Part shown: positions 1 to 11,075 of the stretch, in pieces
How positions within the stretch are numbered: position 1 is the stretch's first letter
Layout of the letters: the number at the start of each line of letters is the position of its first letter
NCBI GenBank assembly: GCA_004352715.1
Contig: SCFE01000104.1
Span: forward strand, 1,453,634 to 1,517,633
Source: Hofstenia miamia
Taxonomy: Eukaryota > Xenacoelomorpha > Acoela
Direction of reading: 5' to 3'
Length of the DNA stretch: 64,000 nt
Translations under genes and position numbers: made by a program
The notes under the pieces: generated by a model
The model's database searches: none
Seen by the model: only the letters and a program-made list of their open reading frames with translations
What the model was told of the DNA's origin: nothing

Positions 1-1365
1 GTAGACAATATTACATTATATAGATGGTAGACAATATTACATCTCTATGGTTTATAAAATTACACCAATGGTAGTAATTTCTGCACAGTATACTTATTTC
101 TGGAACATAAGCCACGACTCTCATTGCACAACGAAGTTCGATTTGATGGCCTGAACCACAGGCCTCTTTATGAGGAGAAGAAACAGAGATGCAAACAGTG
201 TATAAAGGGTATTGTTTACTCTAAATGCTCAAAGTTTGATGTCCACCTTTGCATTACAAAAGAGAGAAATTCCTTCATTACATACCATAGCAGATAAACT
301 TTTTTTAAAAACAACAATTTTGCTTTTACACACCTACATTTATGAGTGACCTTTTATGGATACATTGTGTATAGTATACATAATGTACATATTTATTGCA
401 TTTTAGAATCAATTTCTATTTCAAATTTCAGCTTTATGTCACATATTTATAAGCTTATATGTTTATCATAAATTTTCTATACACACCATTTTCAAATTTC
501 TAAAATTTCCTGCTTTTATCTATGTAAGATTTTGAATATAATTTTGTGTTCTGTGTATATTTATAGAATTTTACTTCATTTTATCATGTATTGAACATTT
601 TTTAAAGTGTTAATTTAGCAACAGAAAGAGTTCTGCCATAGAACAATATTTTCAGTCATTTTCCCATGAAGGCCCAGTGTTGCCTGCAGGCAACATTGCA
701 AATTTATGACTTCTACTACACATTGGCAAAAAATATTCTTAGGACTTAGTTCCTAGGTCAAAATAGATTTCCTAAATAAATTTCGGAACATAAATCCTAT
801 TTAAAGTATAAGTGGGCTTTTCCGGGTTAAGTAATTTGCTAGCCATTAGAGATATACATAAGAAAAATACAGAAAAATAAAGTTACTTGAATCTCACTAA
901 TTCCTCAAAACATAGTATTCACATCTTTATTATACCGAAAATTAATTTTTAGATTAAAAATTTGAAAATAATGATATCTACCTATACACAAATATTTAAA
1001 AATTTAATTGCCAAAAATATTCATTCATAATGTGTGTTTATATAAAGATAAATGAGGAGAATTCATTTCATGAGATTAGGTTAAGTCGAACTTGTGTACA
1101 AATTTGTATCAATCAATTTTTGAGATTGCCATCTCAATTATTTGGGAGAACTATTCTAGCAGTTTCACAGTTCTATACTGACATCAAATTCTATTCTTAA
1201 CTTTGAGAATATATTTAAGACCACAACAGAATTGAGTACAAGAGATCTGAAAGTCGTGCAAAATATATACCAATTATATAATTGTATTGAATGCTAGCTC
1301 TAAATACATTAAACATGTCATCTTATCTCTCACTACAATGAATTGAAGTTCGACTTAGCCTAGCA
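1..1365. other. AT-rich non-coding, no gene seen
   Basis: No credible coding region or RNA gene is visible. The first 42 bases hold a 16-bp direct repeat (starts 1 and 27). A perfect 18-bp palindrome is listed separately. Confidence 0.6.
678..695. repeat. Perfect 18-bp palindrome
   Basis: TGTTGCCTGCAGGCAACA is perfectly self-complementary and stands out as GC-rich in AT-rich DNA. Such a dyad can be the inner part of a piggyBac-type terminal region, but no TTAA-bounded element could be delimited around it. Confidence 0.7.
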
Positions 1366-1704
1366 CTAGCACTCCGTTTGGTTGGGCTTCTTCATTCCGA
1401 GATAAATTGTCCGAGGTCGGGTTTTATGATGAAATCCGTCACACTCAGTGAATCTATCGGCGTTATATAGATTACAAACAAATGTTTTCTGCAGAAAACC
1501 AATTGAGAGACAATTTTCTTTCAATAAACAAAGAGAAATACAATCAACGATGCTATTTTCTTTTTTAGTTTCTATAATAAAGGAGTTGTTCATTGCTGAA
1601 TCGAATTTCATGTCGTTGAAATCTTGAAAATTAACTTCACCATTAAACCTCATAATTCCCGCAAATACAACCGTGCCAAATGCAGCCAAATATTTTAGTA
1701 GTCT
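1366..1704 (-). CDS. Exon of a secreted PAN/apple-like cysteine-rich protein
   Basis: A minus-strand open frame of about 112 codons ends at a TAG at 1366-1368. A good acceptor (TTTTTAG) lies just before 1704 and the frame is closed upstream of it, so this is an internal or terminal exon, not a whole gene. The peptide opens with a hydrophobic stretch (LLKYLAAFGTVVFAGI) that could be a signal or membrane segment. It then has a PAN-like core: C-x3-C, C, C-N-L, then DRFT, then Y-L-G-M-K-K, and a final Cys. The order and spacing match the first exon of the gene at 16537 (C-x3-C, C, C-K-L, DRFT, Y-Y-G-M-R-R, C), so the two look like paralogues. PAN domains bind proteins or sugars outside the cell; the ligand here is unknown. 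The other exons were not found. Confidence 0.6.
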   Translation of the reverse strand, partial: RLLKYLAAFGTVVFAGIMRFNGEVNFQDFNDMKFDSAMNNSFIIETKKENSIVDCISLCLLKENCLSIGFLQKTFVCNLYNADRFTECDGFHHKTRPRTIYLGMKKPNQTEC

Positions 1705-3057
1705 CTAAAAACACATAAATATTTTCAAATACATAGGTTGAGGAAGCCTCCCTTTAAAACAACATCAGAATTGTTAGTGATTAGTACACATTTTTTAGAA
1801 ACATATTCATAATTTTTCTAAGAAATTAATACCAACCATTGACTTCCCTAGCACTAGCTGAACGGTATGAGGATACATTAGAGACATTCTAGTCAATCTT
1901 CTTATTTTAGATATCGAACTTTGTGCTGCTTTTATATTTATCTGAAGTGATACAAAATCGGTCAAAAATCTCACCGTCCCCTAGAGATTTCCTCTCTTGC
2001 GCTTATGATAGAATGTAAAGAACATAAGTTAGTTAGCGGGCGTCTATTTCAAAAATTTCGAGCTTGCAGAATAAGAGAAACTAAATGTCAAATTTTCTAA
2101 AAATAATTAGATGAATTTTGTGGTTTTTAGATTTAGGCTAGAATGTAAATATTTATGTATTTATATGTATTTGATCAAAGATGGCAATTAATAGCTAAGA
2201 AATTTTTAGCAACAGTAAGCAGTCACGTTAAAAGTTTGACAATAATTTAAATTTTTTCATATGCTTATTTTATAATATTTGCTAAGTTTGATGGAAAATC
2301 CATGTATATAGTAGGCACAATTATGTGTGTGTGTATGGCATGAGTTATGTAGAAGTAAACCAGTTTGAAGTGGGATGGTTGATTTTAAAGTTCTGCCAAA
2401 CTATCAAACTCTTTCAAAAAGTGAGAGAATCACTTAGACAGAGAAATGCTCTTAACAGTCCCACAGCAATACTGTGTAAATCTCTGGCCTCATTCTTAAA
2501 AAATGTTATGTCGCATGATTCTATAACATCGAAGTAACGTAATTAAACTAATATAATAATAAATAATATATAAATAATATATAATAAAAAGTCACCAATT
2601 CATGTTTATCACATCTCGGCCTTATATTTATACACATAAGCTTAAAAAGTAGACTTCAATGTCCATTTAAGTAGTGAAAACACCAATTTTTTTATAAATA
2701 GTTCACTTTCCATGATACATTGACCTCTCTGCATCATCCCTGCAGCCCTGGTTTCAAAAAATCCTAACCTTTATTTTAATTAAAAAAATTTCTATTGTGT
2801 CTAATCCACACTATGAAGTCTCCATTACATTTTCCTTATACAAGCTTTATCAGGCATTTGGAAGGAGGGTCACCTTGCTCTTGAATATCTAAATTTTGTA
2901 AATCATTTCTTTAAATAGAAAGTAATGCAGCAATTTGGTGAAAAACAATTTTAATGGTTTCCTAAAGTTAAGAGTTAAGATATTCACAATACTGCTCAGA
3001 TAAGACAAATCATCATTTTGAGCATTTTTAAAGATATTTAATTATTTTAACAAAAAC
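1705..3057. other. AT-rich non-coding, no gene seen
   Basis: The first exon of the minus-strand PAN gene should lie in this direction but could not be identified. The 70-codon plus-strand frame near 2325 has no recognisable motif or splice context. Confidence 0.5.
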
Positions 3058-3140
3058 ATTCAAATATTTTTCGACTTACAAATCATCGTCAGTTTTACAA
3101 AAAAACTGACGATGACTTTGTAAGTCGAAATATATTTGAA
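3058..3140. repeat. Fold-back of two hammerhead-like cores, head to head
   Basis: Two arms of about 39 bp are inverted copies with few mismatches and a loop of only a few bases. Each arm holds the order CTGACGA, a short self-pairing arm (GACTT..AAGTC on the plus strand), then GAAA: plus strand 3106-3130, minus strand 3092-3068. CTGANGA..GAAA is the conserved core of hammerhead ribozymes, which occur in Penelope-like and other retroelements. The stem II closing pair looks mismatched, and I could not find stem III with the NUH cleavage site. A relic or a chance fold-back repeat remains possible. Confidence 0.45.
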
Positions 3141-5689
3141 TTAACCATCGAATTCCTCAGATTGGCGTCTGGCTTCACTCTGAACTCTGCAAATCTGTAA
3201 TTATACTTGTACTATTTATTTTTAACTCAGCCGCAACTGTACTGTAGCCGTCCTTTGACCAAGACCGCGGCTAGTCAAGAAATTTAATTGCGACGGGAAC
3301 AGTGGCTACTGGTACACCCCTCTAGTATTGACACATTATTTAGAGTAATGCGTCAAGTGGAATATTCAATTATCTAGCTCTCTTGCAATGCCCTCCACTA
3401 AAATGCTGCACATGTACATGTGCAAAATAAATGCACTTCACATCACCCATTCAATGACTACGATTAGTAACACACACACATATATATTTTATGAGAAATA
3501 CTTTTATTTTAACCCACACCCTTTATTGAAGATCTTCAAGAAGGTAATTTTTTATAGAAATTCAAATTGACTTCAAATTTATTGAAATCCGGATTATTGC
3601 TTTGAAAAAACAGAAAATATTTAAAACTGTTTTCAATCAATTAAAACATGGCTTGTTTTCAATTCAGTTGAATCTTCACAAACTTATGCTATTAAATTTC
3701 GGTAATTCAATTACAAATTTGGATTTTTTTGAATAAAAATGTTTTGGTCAACAGCTATTTACAATATATATATTATTAATTGTTGATGCACTAGTGTATA
3801 TATTTGATAAAAGCAATGATGCACATGTACATAAATAACTTACAAACATTCTTCAACAAAATCGTGTCTCACACTATCTTGAATGAAATGAAAGTCAACC
3901 ACACGTAGTGTTAATGACATCTAATTCAATGCTAATATAGAATTGGCAAAGAGTTTAGTAATGTTATCACGCTGAATTTATGAAAGAAGTACAGCGGGGT
4001 GAAATTGAAAGGAGAAAAAATAGGTGTTAATATAAATCGCTGCATACTAGAAAGATGGATGTAGAACCACCTTAAAAATGTGAAGCCCTATGCTCTCGGA
4101 AAGATAGTAAAAATCGTTTTCGAGGTGAACGAGGTGATAGATTTTCATAACTTTCCAGAAAATTCATGTTAATCGGTTCCAGAAAGAGCATCCTTGCAGT
4201 TTTTTCTGATATCTACTGAACTCATATATATATACTTAACGTGCTATAAATTACAATCATTTTTGGATAATGCTATTGCACTACTGTGGCAAAAAAATGG
4301 TAGTTTCAAATTAGGCCTATATGGAGTATATAGATTTTATAGATTATATAAACATGAATACCTTGTAATAGGAGCAAAAAATAGCGTAGTTTTGAGCCAA
4401 AAATAAATGAAAACCGGTATTTTTAATATAAATATAAGTGATACTTTTAATATCAAACAAAAAATTAAAAAATTGTTAAAATATTGTAAAACACAAGAGA
4501 TACTGCATCTATATGGGAGAAAACACGTCTTAACCATATTTTTCATTTTTACAGAGTGATTGATTCCGACCCTTGCAAACTTTTTTAAATTTGACTTTTT
4601 GAAATTCCCGATAAATCTGTGCTCTTCTGGGTTTTAATATTATAGATTGTGAAGTATTCAGAATAAGTGTGAAGCAATTTCACCAGCCGTTATCTCGCTA
4701 CCTTTGACAACAATACTTTCCGAATTTTGATTTTGCGTTTTTACATGAAACAATTTTTTCTTCCCAATTTCGATATTTTATACCTACTCTTTATTATTTG
4801 CTAACTCAGGAAGCATCATAAAATTGTACCCATTGCAAAATTCCAAAGTTTCTAAAAATCGCTGCTTTTTCTTTGCCGATAATTGAAAATGATGATGTCA
4901 CAGCCCTTATCTATCTAATGGTCTTATTTTGTTAATGAAGTATTGTTTACCAGAAAAATATATTTGATTAGGATCAGAGTTGTATCAACAAGTAGAAGTA
5001 TACTGTAGCAACAAGGGTTAGGAGTCAGAAAACAAATGTTTGCTTTAAATATGGACAAAATCACTGTTTATTTTCAAAAAATAGCAGAAAAGGCTTATTT
5101 AATCCAATTACAAACTTATTGACAAATAGTGCATTTAAACAAACCCTTAATTGACAGAATTGAAACATTTCAAATTCGAATTTTTATGAACCATAAAGTT
5201 AGCATGATTGTTGCAAGCGCGGCCACCTTTGAGCGACATTTCAGAGCCCAAAAGCGCACCCATGCTCCACTAAGAGCCTTCATGTATTCTAAAATTGCTA
5301 ACGACATAAGCACAAATTCAACAAATATTCAACGTTAGTACAACGAAAAACGATTTTTGGATTAGTTCTTACATGTATCATTAACTATATGTGAACTAAC
5401 AAACATTTATGTTGACGTTAACAAGTTGTGAAACTAAAAAGTAGGATTACATTTCTTTATGCAACTTCATTCAATCAACACTAGAAGGGTCAAGCTTAAA
5501 TCTAAAAAGTTGGAGTTACTTGATGTAACAGGGAAAAACTTCAATCTACGAATGGGAAATCAAAGATATGATTTGAGGTTAATATATCAACAATGACCCA
5601 GAAAAATGCATAGTTATGAAGAAATTTGCCATATTATACACATAGGTATTATTTCTCAACTTCTCAATAATTTACAATTGGACATTGAA
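3141..5689. other. No recognisable gene
   Basis: AT-rich sequence. Short frames near 3388, 4194 and 5129 show no domain. A slightly GC-richer patch at 3225-3320 could not be assigned. Confidence 0.5.
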
Positions 5690-5945
5690 TTTTCACTAAG
5701 ATCATGCTCTCGGTCATACTGTGAAAAGAGGAAAGATGGCGCGACCCCATACATCGGCATTGGAGTGGCTTGGAAACTCTCCTGATATTAATCAAGTTGA
5801 AGACATATTACCAATAAATCAAATTTATTTATGCTGTTTGGAAATTTGATACAATAAGGAAAGCACCAATAGTATTAGCCAAAGCCTTATAAAATTAATT
5901 TCAAAGCAATGTCTCAGCATTATAATAGAGGCCAAAGGATGACAT
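5690..5945 (+). pseudogene. Tc1-like transposase C-terminal relic
   Basis: One plus-strand frame reads through a recognisable Tc1/mariner C-terminus: a decayed stretch, then TSALEWLGNSPDINQVEDI (the family's W-P-x-x-S-P-D-L-N-P-I-E-N block) and near the end SLIKLISKQC followed by IIEAKG (the family's VI-x-A-K-G end). An in-frame TGA lies between the two blocks and the frame ends TGA. The usual Asn of the IEN motif is Asp. The 5' part and inverted repeats were not found. Confidence 0.6.
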
Positions 5946-6219
5946 TTAAATTATTAACAATTATGATATTAATTAATTTATACATATACTGTAGGCTTGA
6001 ATACAGTGGACCATAGATTATCAGCCACTCTCTGGCTACATCGATTTTCTTACCAATTCAAACAGGCGAAAATCATACATTTTTACCCCACCTTAATTCC
6101 GCCGAAAATACGTTTATCCCCGATAGCTGCGGACAATCGTTCGCTGACTGCACATTTACATAAATTCTATTGCTTTTTTCTCTTATTGCAATTAATTTGG
6201 CTAATATATATACATATAT

Positions 6220-6266
<47 letters not shown>

Positions 6267-7131
6267 TTTTCATGAATTTTCCCAATTTTTATTTGAATGT
6301 TGATAAATTTCGGATTTATATAACCTGAACGATGTTTTTTAATTCATGCGTGTTTTCTCTCCGACGTAACATTGTTGACAATCTTTACATGTATATGTAA
6401 AAACCAGTAAAAGACAGCAACTTTGCTGCAGAGTACTTTTTTCCTAAATTATTTTAGCCTTGTAGTGATGTTAAAATTGATGTTATTAGATTATTGATTT
6501 TTTTATTTCTAAATTTGAATTATTTATTTTTGCTTGGAAAACTTTGTTTGCTTTGGAAAAATTTGTTACTGGTGTAGAGAATTTTCCAATATACTCCATT
6601 TAAATTTGGTTTTTCGTTGGATATACGTTGGGCATTATTAATCATTAATCAAATTACTTCATCTATATGTCTTTAAATTAATCTATTAGGATATCTATGC
6701 TTTTTCTAAATTTTCCGTTTATGGTTTACTGCTAGAATATGGAATACATCTTCAGACCAGCTTCTATATTATTCATTAATTTAAAAATATGACAGTTTCC
6801 AAAAGCTTCACTTGAATTGCGTCACACGGTAATTTTCGATATTCAATTTGCTCAAGAGTAATGTAAATCTACGTTGAGTAGAAAGGAATTATTAATTTAG
6901 CACTCCTTAGAATTGTTCTAATTTTAAAAATCTTGTAATTTTTTTAAAATGATTAATTATTTAACATATTTTCATTGGCGGCAAAATTCTGAATTATTGA
7001 AAAACGACTCTATACAATACAACATCGGTTCGAATTTTCTATTTTATTATATTTCTTAAGTAATGCGAAATGCATATGAACAGTAGGATAGCATCATATT
7101 TTTTAACCTGAATAACTATAGATGAATTTTA
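5946..7131. other. AT-rich non-coding
   Basis: Apart from the (TA)n array listed next, nothing is recognisable. Confidence 0.5.
6198..6263. repeat. (TA)n microsatellite, interrupted
   Basis: An array of TA dinucleotides with a few AAAT interruptions; one of more than a dozen in the window. Confidence 0.9.
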
Positions 7132-7165
7132 TATGTATATATATATTATATATATATATATATAT

Positions 7166-8105
7166 CAGGGGTGGATACAGAAATATTTTTTCTTGCAATT
7201 CATCACTATGCACGGTCTTCACCAACATCTACTGATTCCAAAAATGGAAACATATGGTTTATGCAATTTTTTCAAAATTCAGCACAATTTTGTGCACTAC
7301 AAAATAAACAAATTTTTAGTGCATTTTCAAAGCCATAAAATTAAGTAAATTTTAAAATTTTCATCTAATGGTGTGAATTTGTGTTTAGTCTCAATATTGC
7401 TGAATATGTTGATAAAATTGAAGAAAATCACCCATTCAAAAATGTAAAGCTCTTGCTAAAGTCAATATATTCTAAAATTAATTACCAAATATGTTTTCGG
7501 ATTTTTGGAGTACGTGCATGGTGTTGAATTTGAATACAAAACATTTGATAACCCCTATTGAGTATATTCAAAAGGAGTAAGTAGAAACAGTGTGGTAAAT
7601 AGAAGTGGTAGCCAAGAAAAGAATTTATCATTATAGGTTTATGTGCCACAGGGTGGCCGTAGCTATGCTCATCAAACTTCATTAGTTATTTTAAAAGTAA
7701 AATTATTTAAAATTTATCCTAAAATTAAACGCCCACACAAAAGAAGGGAATCATAACTAAAAAAGTTAATAAATTTCCAAAAGCAAAATATATACATGTC
7801 TATAAATCCTATTTTAAGAAAATTCAATAATATTTAATATAAAAATATATGAGTTTGTGAATTAAAAAGAAACGAAATAATCATTTTCGTGAGGTGACTA
7901 GGAACATCACTAAAAGAACAGTTATACAGAAAGATACAAATGAATGTGCCTAAAAAAGGTATTGAAGAGAATCAAATCAATTCTTGTGATGATGAAAATG
8001 AAGAAAAAGAATTATTATTGAGAAAAAATTCCGATGCTGGTGAAATTAAAATCTGAAAATATATTTTTCTTATTTTAGAGGAGGCCCTTTCTGTATCCTC
8101 CCTTG
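7166..8105. mobile_element. Non-autonomous hAT element inserted in (TA)n
   Basis: A 940-bp element bounded on both sides by (TA)n. The left end reads CAGGGGTGGATACAGAAA. The right end, reverse-complemented, reads CAAGGGAGGATACAGAAA, 16 of 18 identical, with the CA..TG-type terminus usual for hAT. The 8-bp target duplication expected for hAT would be TATATATA and so cannot be told from the microsatellite. No transposase is recognisable inside; the 66-codon minus frame at 7482-7682 has no hAT motif. Confidence 0.65.
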
Positions 8106-8131
8106 ATATATATATATATATATATATATCT
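8106..8131. repeat. (TA)n microsatellite
   Basis: Right-hand remainder of the array split by the hAT-like element at 7166-8105. Confidence 0.85.
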
Positions 8132-9681
8132 GGTCAATAATTCATATATCAATCTCGATTCCTTTGAATTCATCTTGGAAGTACTAATCGTTAATGCACC
8201 TGGGCTCAACCATCTTGTAGCCGTCGGAACCTAAAAATGCTTCAACCTAATTTTCTTTCTTTCATTCTACTTCTTCAGTGTATGTTCTATGTAAAACTGA
8301 ATGAGCAAATAGTTTATCACCGTGAAAACAGTAAACAACATTTCACCATTTAGATTTGTAGTAATATTGAATCCTCATGTTTTCTCAAGAAAGTCAAATC
8401 AACTTTGTTTTACAAATTGGTTTGTAATACCACATTGACTAAAAAAAATAGATTTCAAATAAATATTCGCCACATGTTGATAATAAAATATTTCTGATCT
8501 GACGTAGTAGCCATGGTGAGAAATTCAACTTGATTTAACCTGAATTTACATAACCTTTCAAAGAATTGGACTGATAATTGGCAGAAATTTATCTTAGTAC
8601 CTGATGTATGTGTCACATTTTCAAACCCGATGACCCATTGACCTGAATACTCAATGACTCGAAGAACCGACTCCATCATCGCTAAAAGTAAACACAAGCG
8701 GCACTCAAGGACATAAAACGCTTAATTTTTTTTCGATTTAATTTATACTTTAATGTTAATCATTATCAACCAGATTTGAACCTTACATATTTGTGATTTT
8801 CTAAGTAAGCAAGGTAATGATTAAAGGAGTCAGAACGACGAATTTCAATCCAGACTAATTTTTATATGCATTTGGATAATAAATAGTGCATCATTTGTAA
8901 ATGATTTTTTTTTTAAAATAATAGTAGATACCCGGTGGTCCACTGACCTTCTCAAACACTGTGACCCGGTACCCACTAACCCGGCAGTCACTCTGCATGA
9001 ACCAGAAGATAATTTAAAGGTGACCCGTAATTAAATTTTTGCAAATTGTATTTGGTAAACCAATTTAAGACTTGAATTACTTTGTTTTTTCACCCGACAC
9101 TATTTTTCATCATGCTAAGAGGAAGTCATATTAGTTAAGAAAATCTTTCAGTAAATTAAACAAACTTCAGCAATTTTTCACCTAATTTTTTGAGAAAATA
9201 TCGACCTACTAAAATCCCAGCAGAAGATTTCGGAAAGTTATCTAATCGAACTTTAGTAAAATCGTCAAAAGTCTTTTGTAAAAATTTCAGCACCGAAGTT
9301 CGATAAGCCTTTTTTTCCAAAATTGCACAAGTTGGAAAATTTCCCAATGTCTACTCCGTCTAAATTTTCTCAATCCAGAAAAGTTTTTTGTAATATTAAG
9401 GATATTGGACCAACAACAAAATTTTCGCATAAAAGGATGAAATTTGAGACAAAATGATTCAATTTGCTGGCATCGCAATCTGATTCAATGAAAATCTATC
9501 GCAAAAAATTTTACACTTTTGTTGGAACAAACTCATGGAACAATCACGGAAAAACGTAATTAAATTTGAATAATACACCTCGATAGCGTATTAATGCTGA
9601 AATTCATAAAGAGTCAAGTGGTTATATAGAACAAAGATATAAACATATCTATGTAATAAAAAAATCATTATTGTTCGCATA
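8132..9681. other. No recognisable gene
   Basis: AT-rich. Overlapping minus-strand frames of 60-80 codons near 8455 and 9156-9478 show no motif. A short run around 8935-8990 repeats ACCCGGT-like words without a clear unit. Confidence 0.5.
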
Positions 9682-9683
9682 TA

Positions 9684-11073
9684 CCGTGTGTCCCACGGTA
9701 AACTTGAAAAAATAAATTTTTGTAATTGTAAAAAATTAATTTTTTTATTGAAATTTATTTTTTAATAATAAAACAGAAACACTAAAATTTTGTTTAAACA
9801 CAATTTAAACTGAAAAAGGACAAAAGTGAATAGTTAAATGAGCGGCTCAATGTGACTACCCTTTTCTTCAATTATTAGTTGCAAGCGATCAATAAATGAG
9901 GACAATGCGTTTGATATTTGTGCACTCGTAACTTCACCGGCAGCAATTTCAATTCGGTTCTTCAGCTCTTCAATGTCTTTGGCAGGGCCACGAGAATAGA
10001 CAAGACGTTTTACGTGACTCCAATACCAAAAATCAAGTGGAGACATGTCAGGAGATCGTGCAGGCCAAGGATGTTCAAAGTGCCTACTAATCACTCGTTC
10101 TTTAAATTGCGATTTAATAAACTGTTTGACATCATTTCTAATATGTGGAGGCGCGCCGTCTTGCTGAAAGGTAGTGGAAGACAAACGATGATGCTTCTTG
10201 AGTTGTGGAACGATGTGTGATTCGAGGATATTTAAATATTCATCACCATTAATGGAAGTTGCATCCGGTATAATAAAAGGATCAAGTTTAATTTTTCCCG
10301 AAAATCCCATCCAAACACAAACTTTCTCAGAGTGTAAAGGTTTTTCTACATACATTCGAGGATTTTCTTCAGACCACACGTAAGCATTGCGAGTATAAAC
10401 AGTGCAATCTACATAAAAATAGGCTTCATCACTAAACAATACATTTTCAAGATCATTGACCTTTTCAGTAAAAAACCATTGCGCAAATTCCAATCGTGCA
10501 TCATAATCACGTGGTTCTAATTTTTGAGTAATACTAAATACATATGGCTTCATTGACAGTTTCTTTCCAAGAATGCGATGTAGAGTAGATTTCGGTATTG
10601 TTGTTACTGTAGCTATCTGACGAACTGATGCTGTTCCCCAAGATGATTCAGACTGCAAAGACAAAGTGGTTTTCCTTACTTTCTCAGCTTTATCATCATT
10701 GAGGGCTGCAGTAGAGCTTGACGGTGTTCGACGTAAATTCTGTACTGTCCCAAACTTTTCAAATTTATTAATCAAATCTGCAATTGCTTGAGTTGAACAA
10801 GGTGGCTTTGATAAATTTTCTGTTGTCATTAATTTACGCAATGCTAAAGTGGCAGAATCAGTTTGATAAAAATATTTCACTAGTTTCACACGCGTATCGA
10901 TGTCCATTTCTAAAATGCAAAAATTATATGACAAATTGAGCTTTATAGTGGTCAAATAATGATGCAATCAATTTTCATTGGTTGTCTGATCAATACTCAC
11001 AAGAGTTATTTATTCATTCAGTCAACGCAGATAAAATATTATCAGTTTTTCAAGTTTACCGTGGGACACACGG
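9684..11073 (-). mobile_element. Intact DD41D mariner-type transposon
   Basis: A 1,390-bp element with perfect 28-bp terminal inverted repeats (9684-9711 and 11046-11073, starting CCGTGTGTCCCACGG) and TA target duplications at 9682-9683 and 11074-11075. The first 15 bases of each repeat are themselves a dyad (CCGTG-TGTCC-CACGG). One transposase gene without disruptions lies on the minus strand. Identical ends plus an open reading frame indicate a recent insertion, possibly still autonomous. It is by far the best-preserved mobile element in the window. Confidence 0.93.
9834..10907 (-). CDS. DD41D mariner-family transposase, intact
   Basis: A 357-residue transposase of the IS630/Tc1/mariner superfamily, expected to cut and paste its own element. 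The start is the Met of MDIDTRVKLVKYFY at 10907; a frame open 20 codons further is possible (10967) but has no family-like sequence. The N-terminal third is basic and helical, with helix-turn-helix-like KSTLHRILGKKLSMKPY near residue 115. The catalytic blocks follow in order: LFSDEAYFYV, TFQQDGAPPH, and RSPDMSPLDFWYW. Counting from the Asp of QQDG to the Asp of PLDF gives 41 residues, hence DD41D, as in the rosa-type group. The domain order is complete and there is no internal stop or frameshift. About 357 residues is normal for mariner. Confidence 0.93.
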   Translation of the reverse strand: MDIDTRVKLVKYFYQTDSATLALRKLMTTENLSKPPCSTQAIADLINKFEKFGTVQNLRRTPSSSTAALNDDKAEKVRKTTLSLQSESSWGTASVRQIATVTTIPKSTLHRILGKKLSMKPYVFSITQKLEPRDYDARLEFAQWFFTEKVNDLENVLFSDEAYFYVDCTVYTRNAYVWSEENPRMYVEKPLHSEKVCVWMGFSGKIKLDPFIIPDATSINGDEYLNILESHIVPQLKKHHRLSSTTFQQDGAPPHIRNDVKQFIKSQFKERVISRHFEHPWPARSPDMSPLDFWYWSHVKRLVYSRGPAKDIEELKNRIEIAAGEVTSAQISNALSSFIDRLQLIIEEKGSHIEPLI

Positions 11074-11075
11074 TA

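Noticed and set aside
5481-5500. piggyBac-like end (CAACACTAGAAGGGTC)
   Set aside because: Flanked by TCAA, not TTAA, and no partner end found.
9918-10383. Plus-strand ORFs of 100 and 61 codons
   Set aside because: Shadows of the mariner transposase on the other strand.
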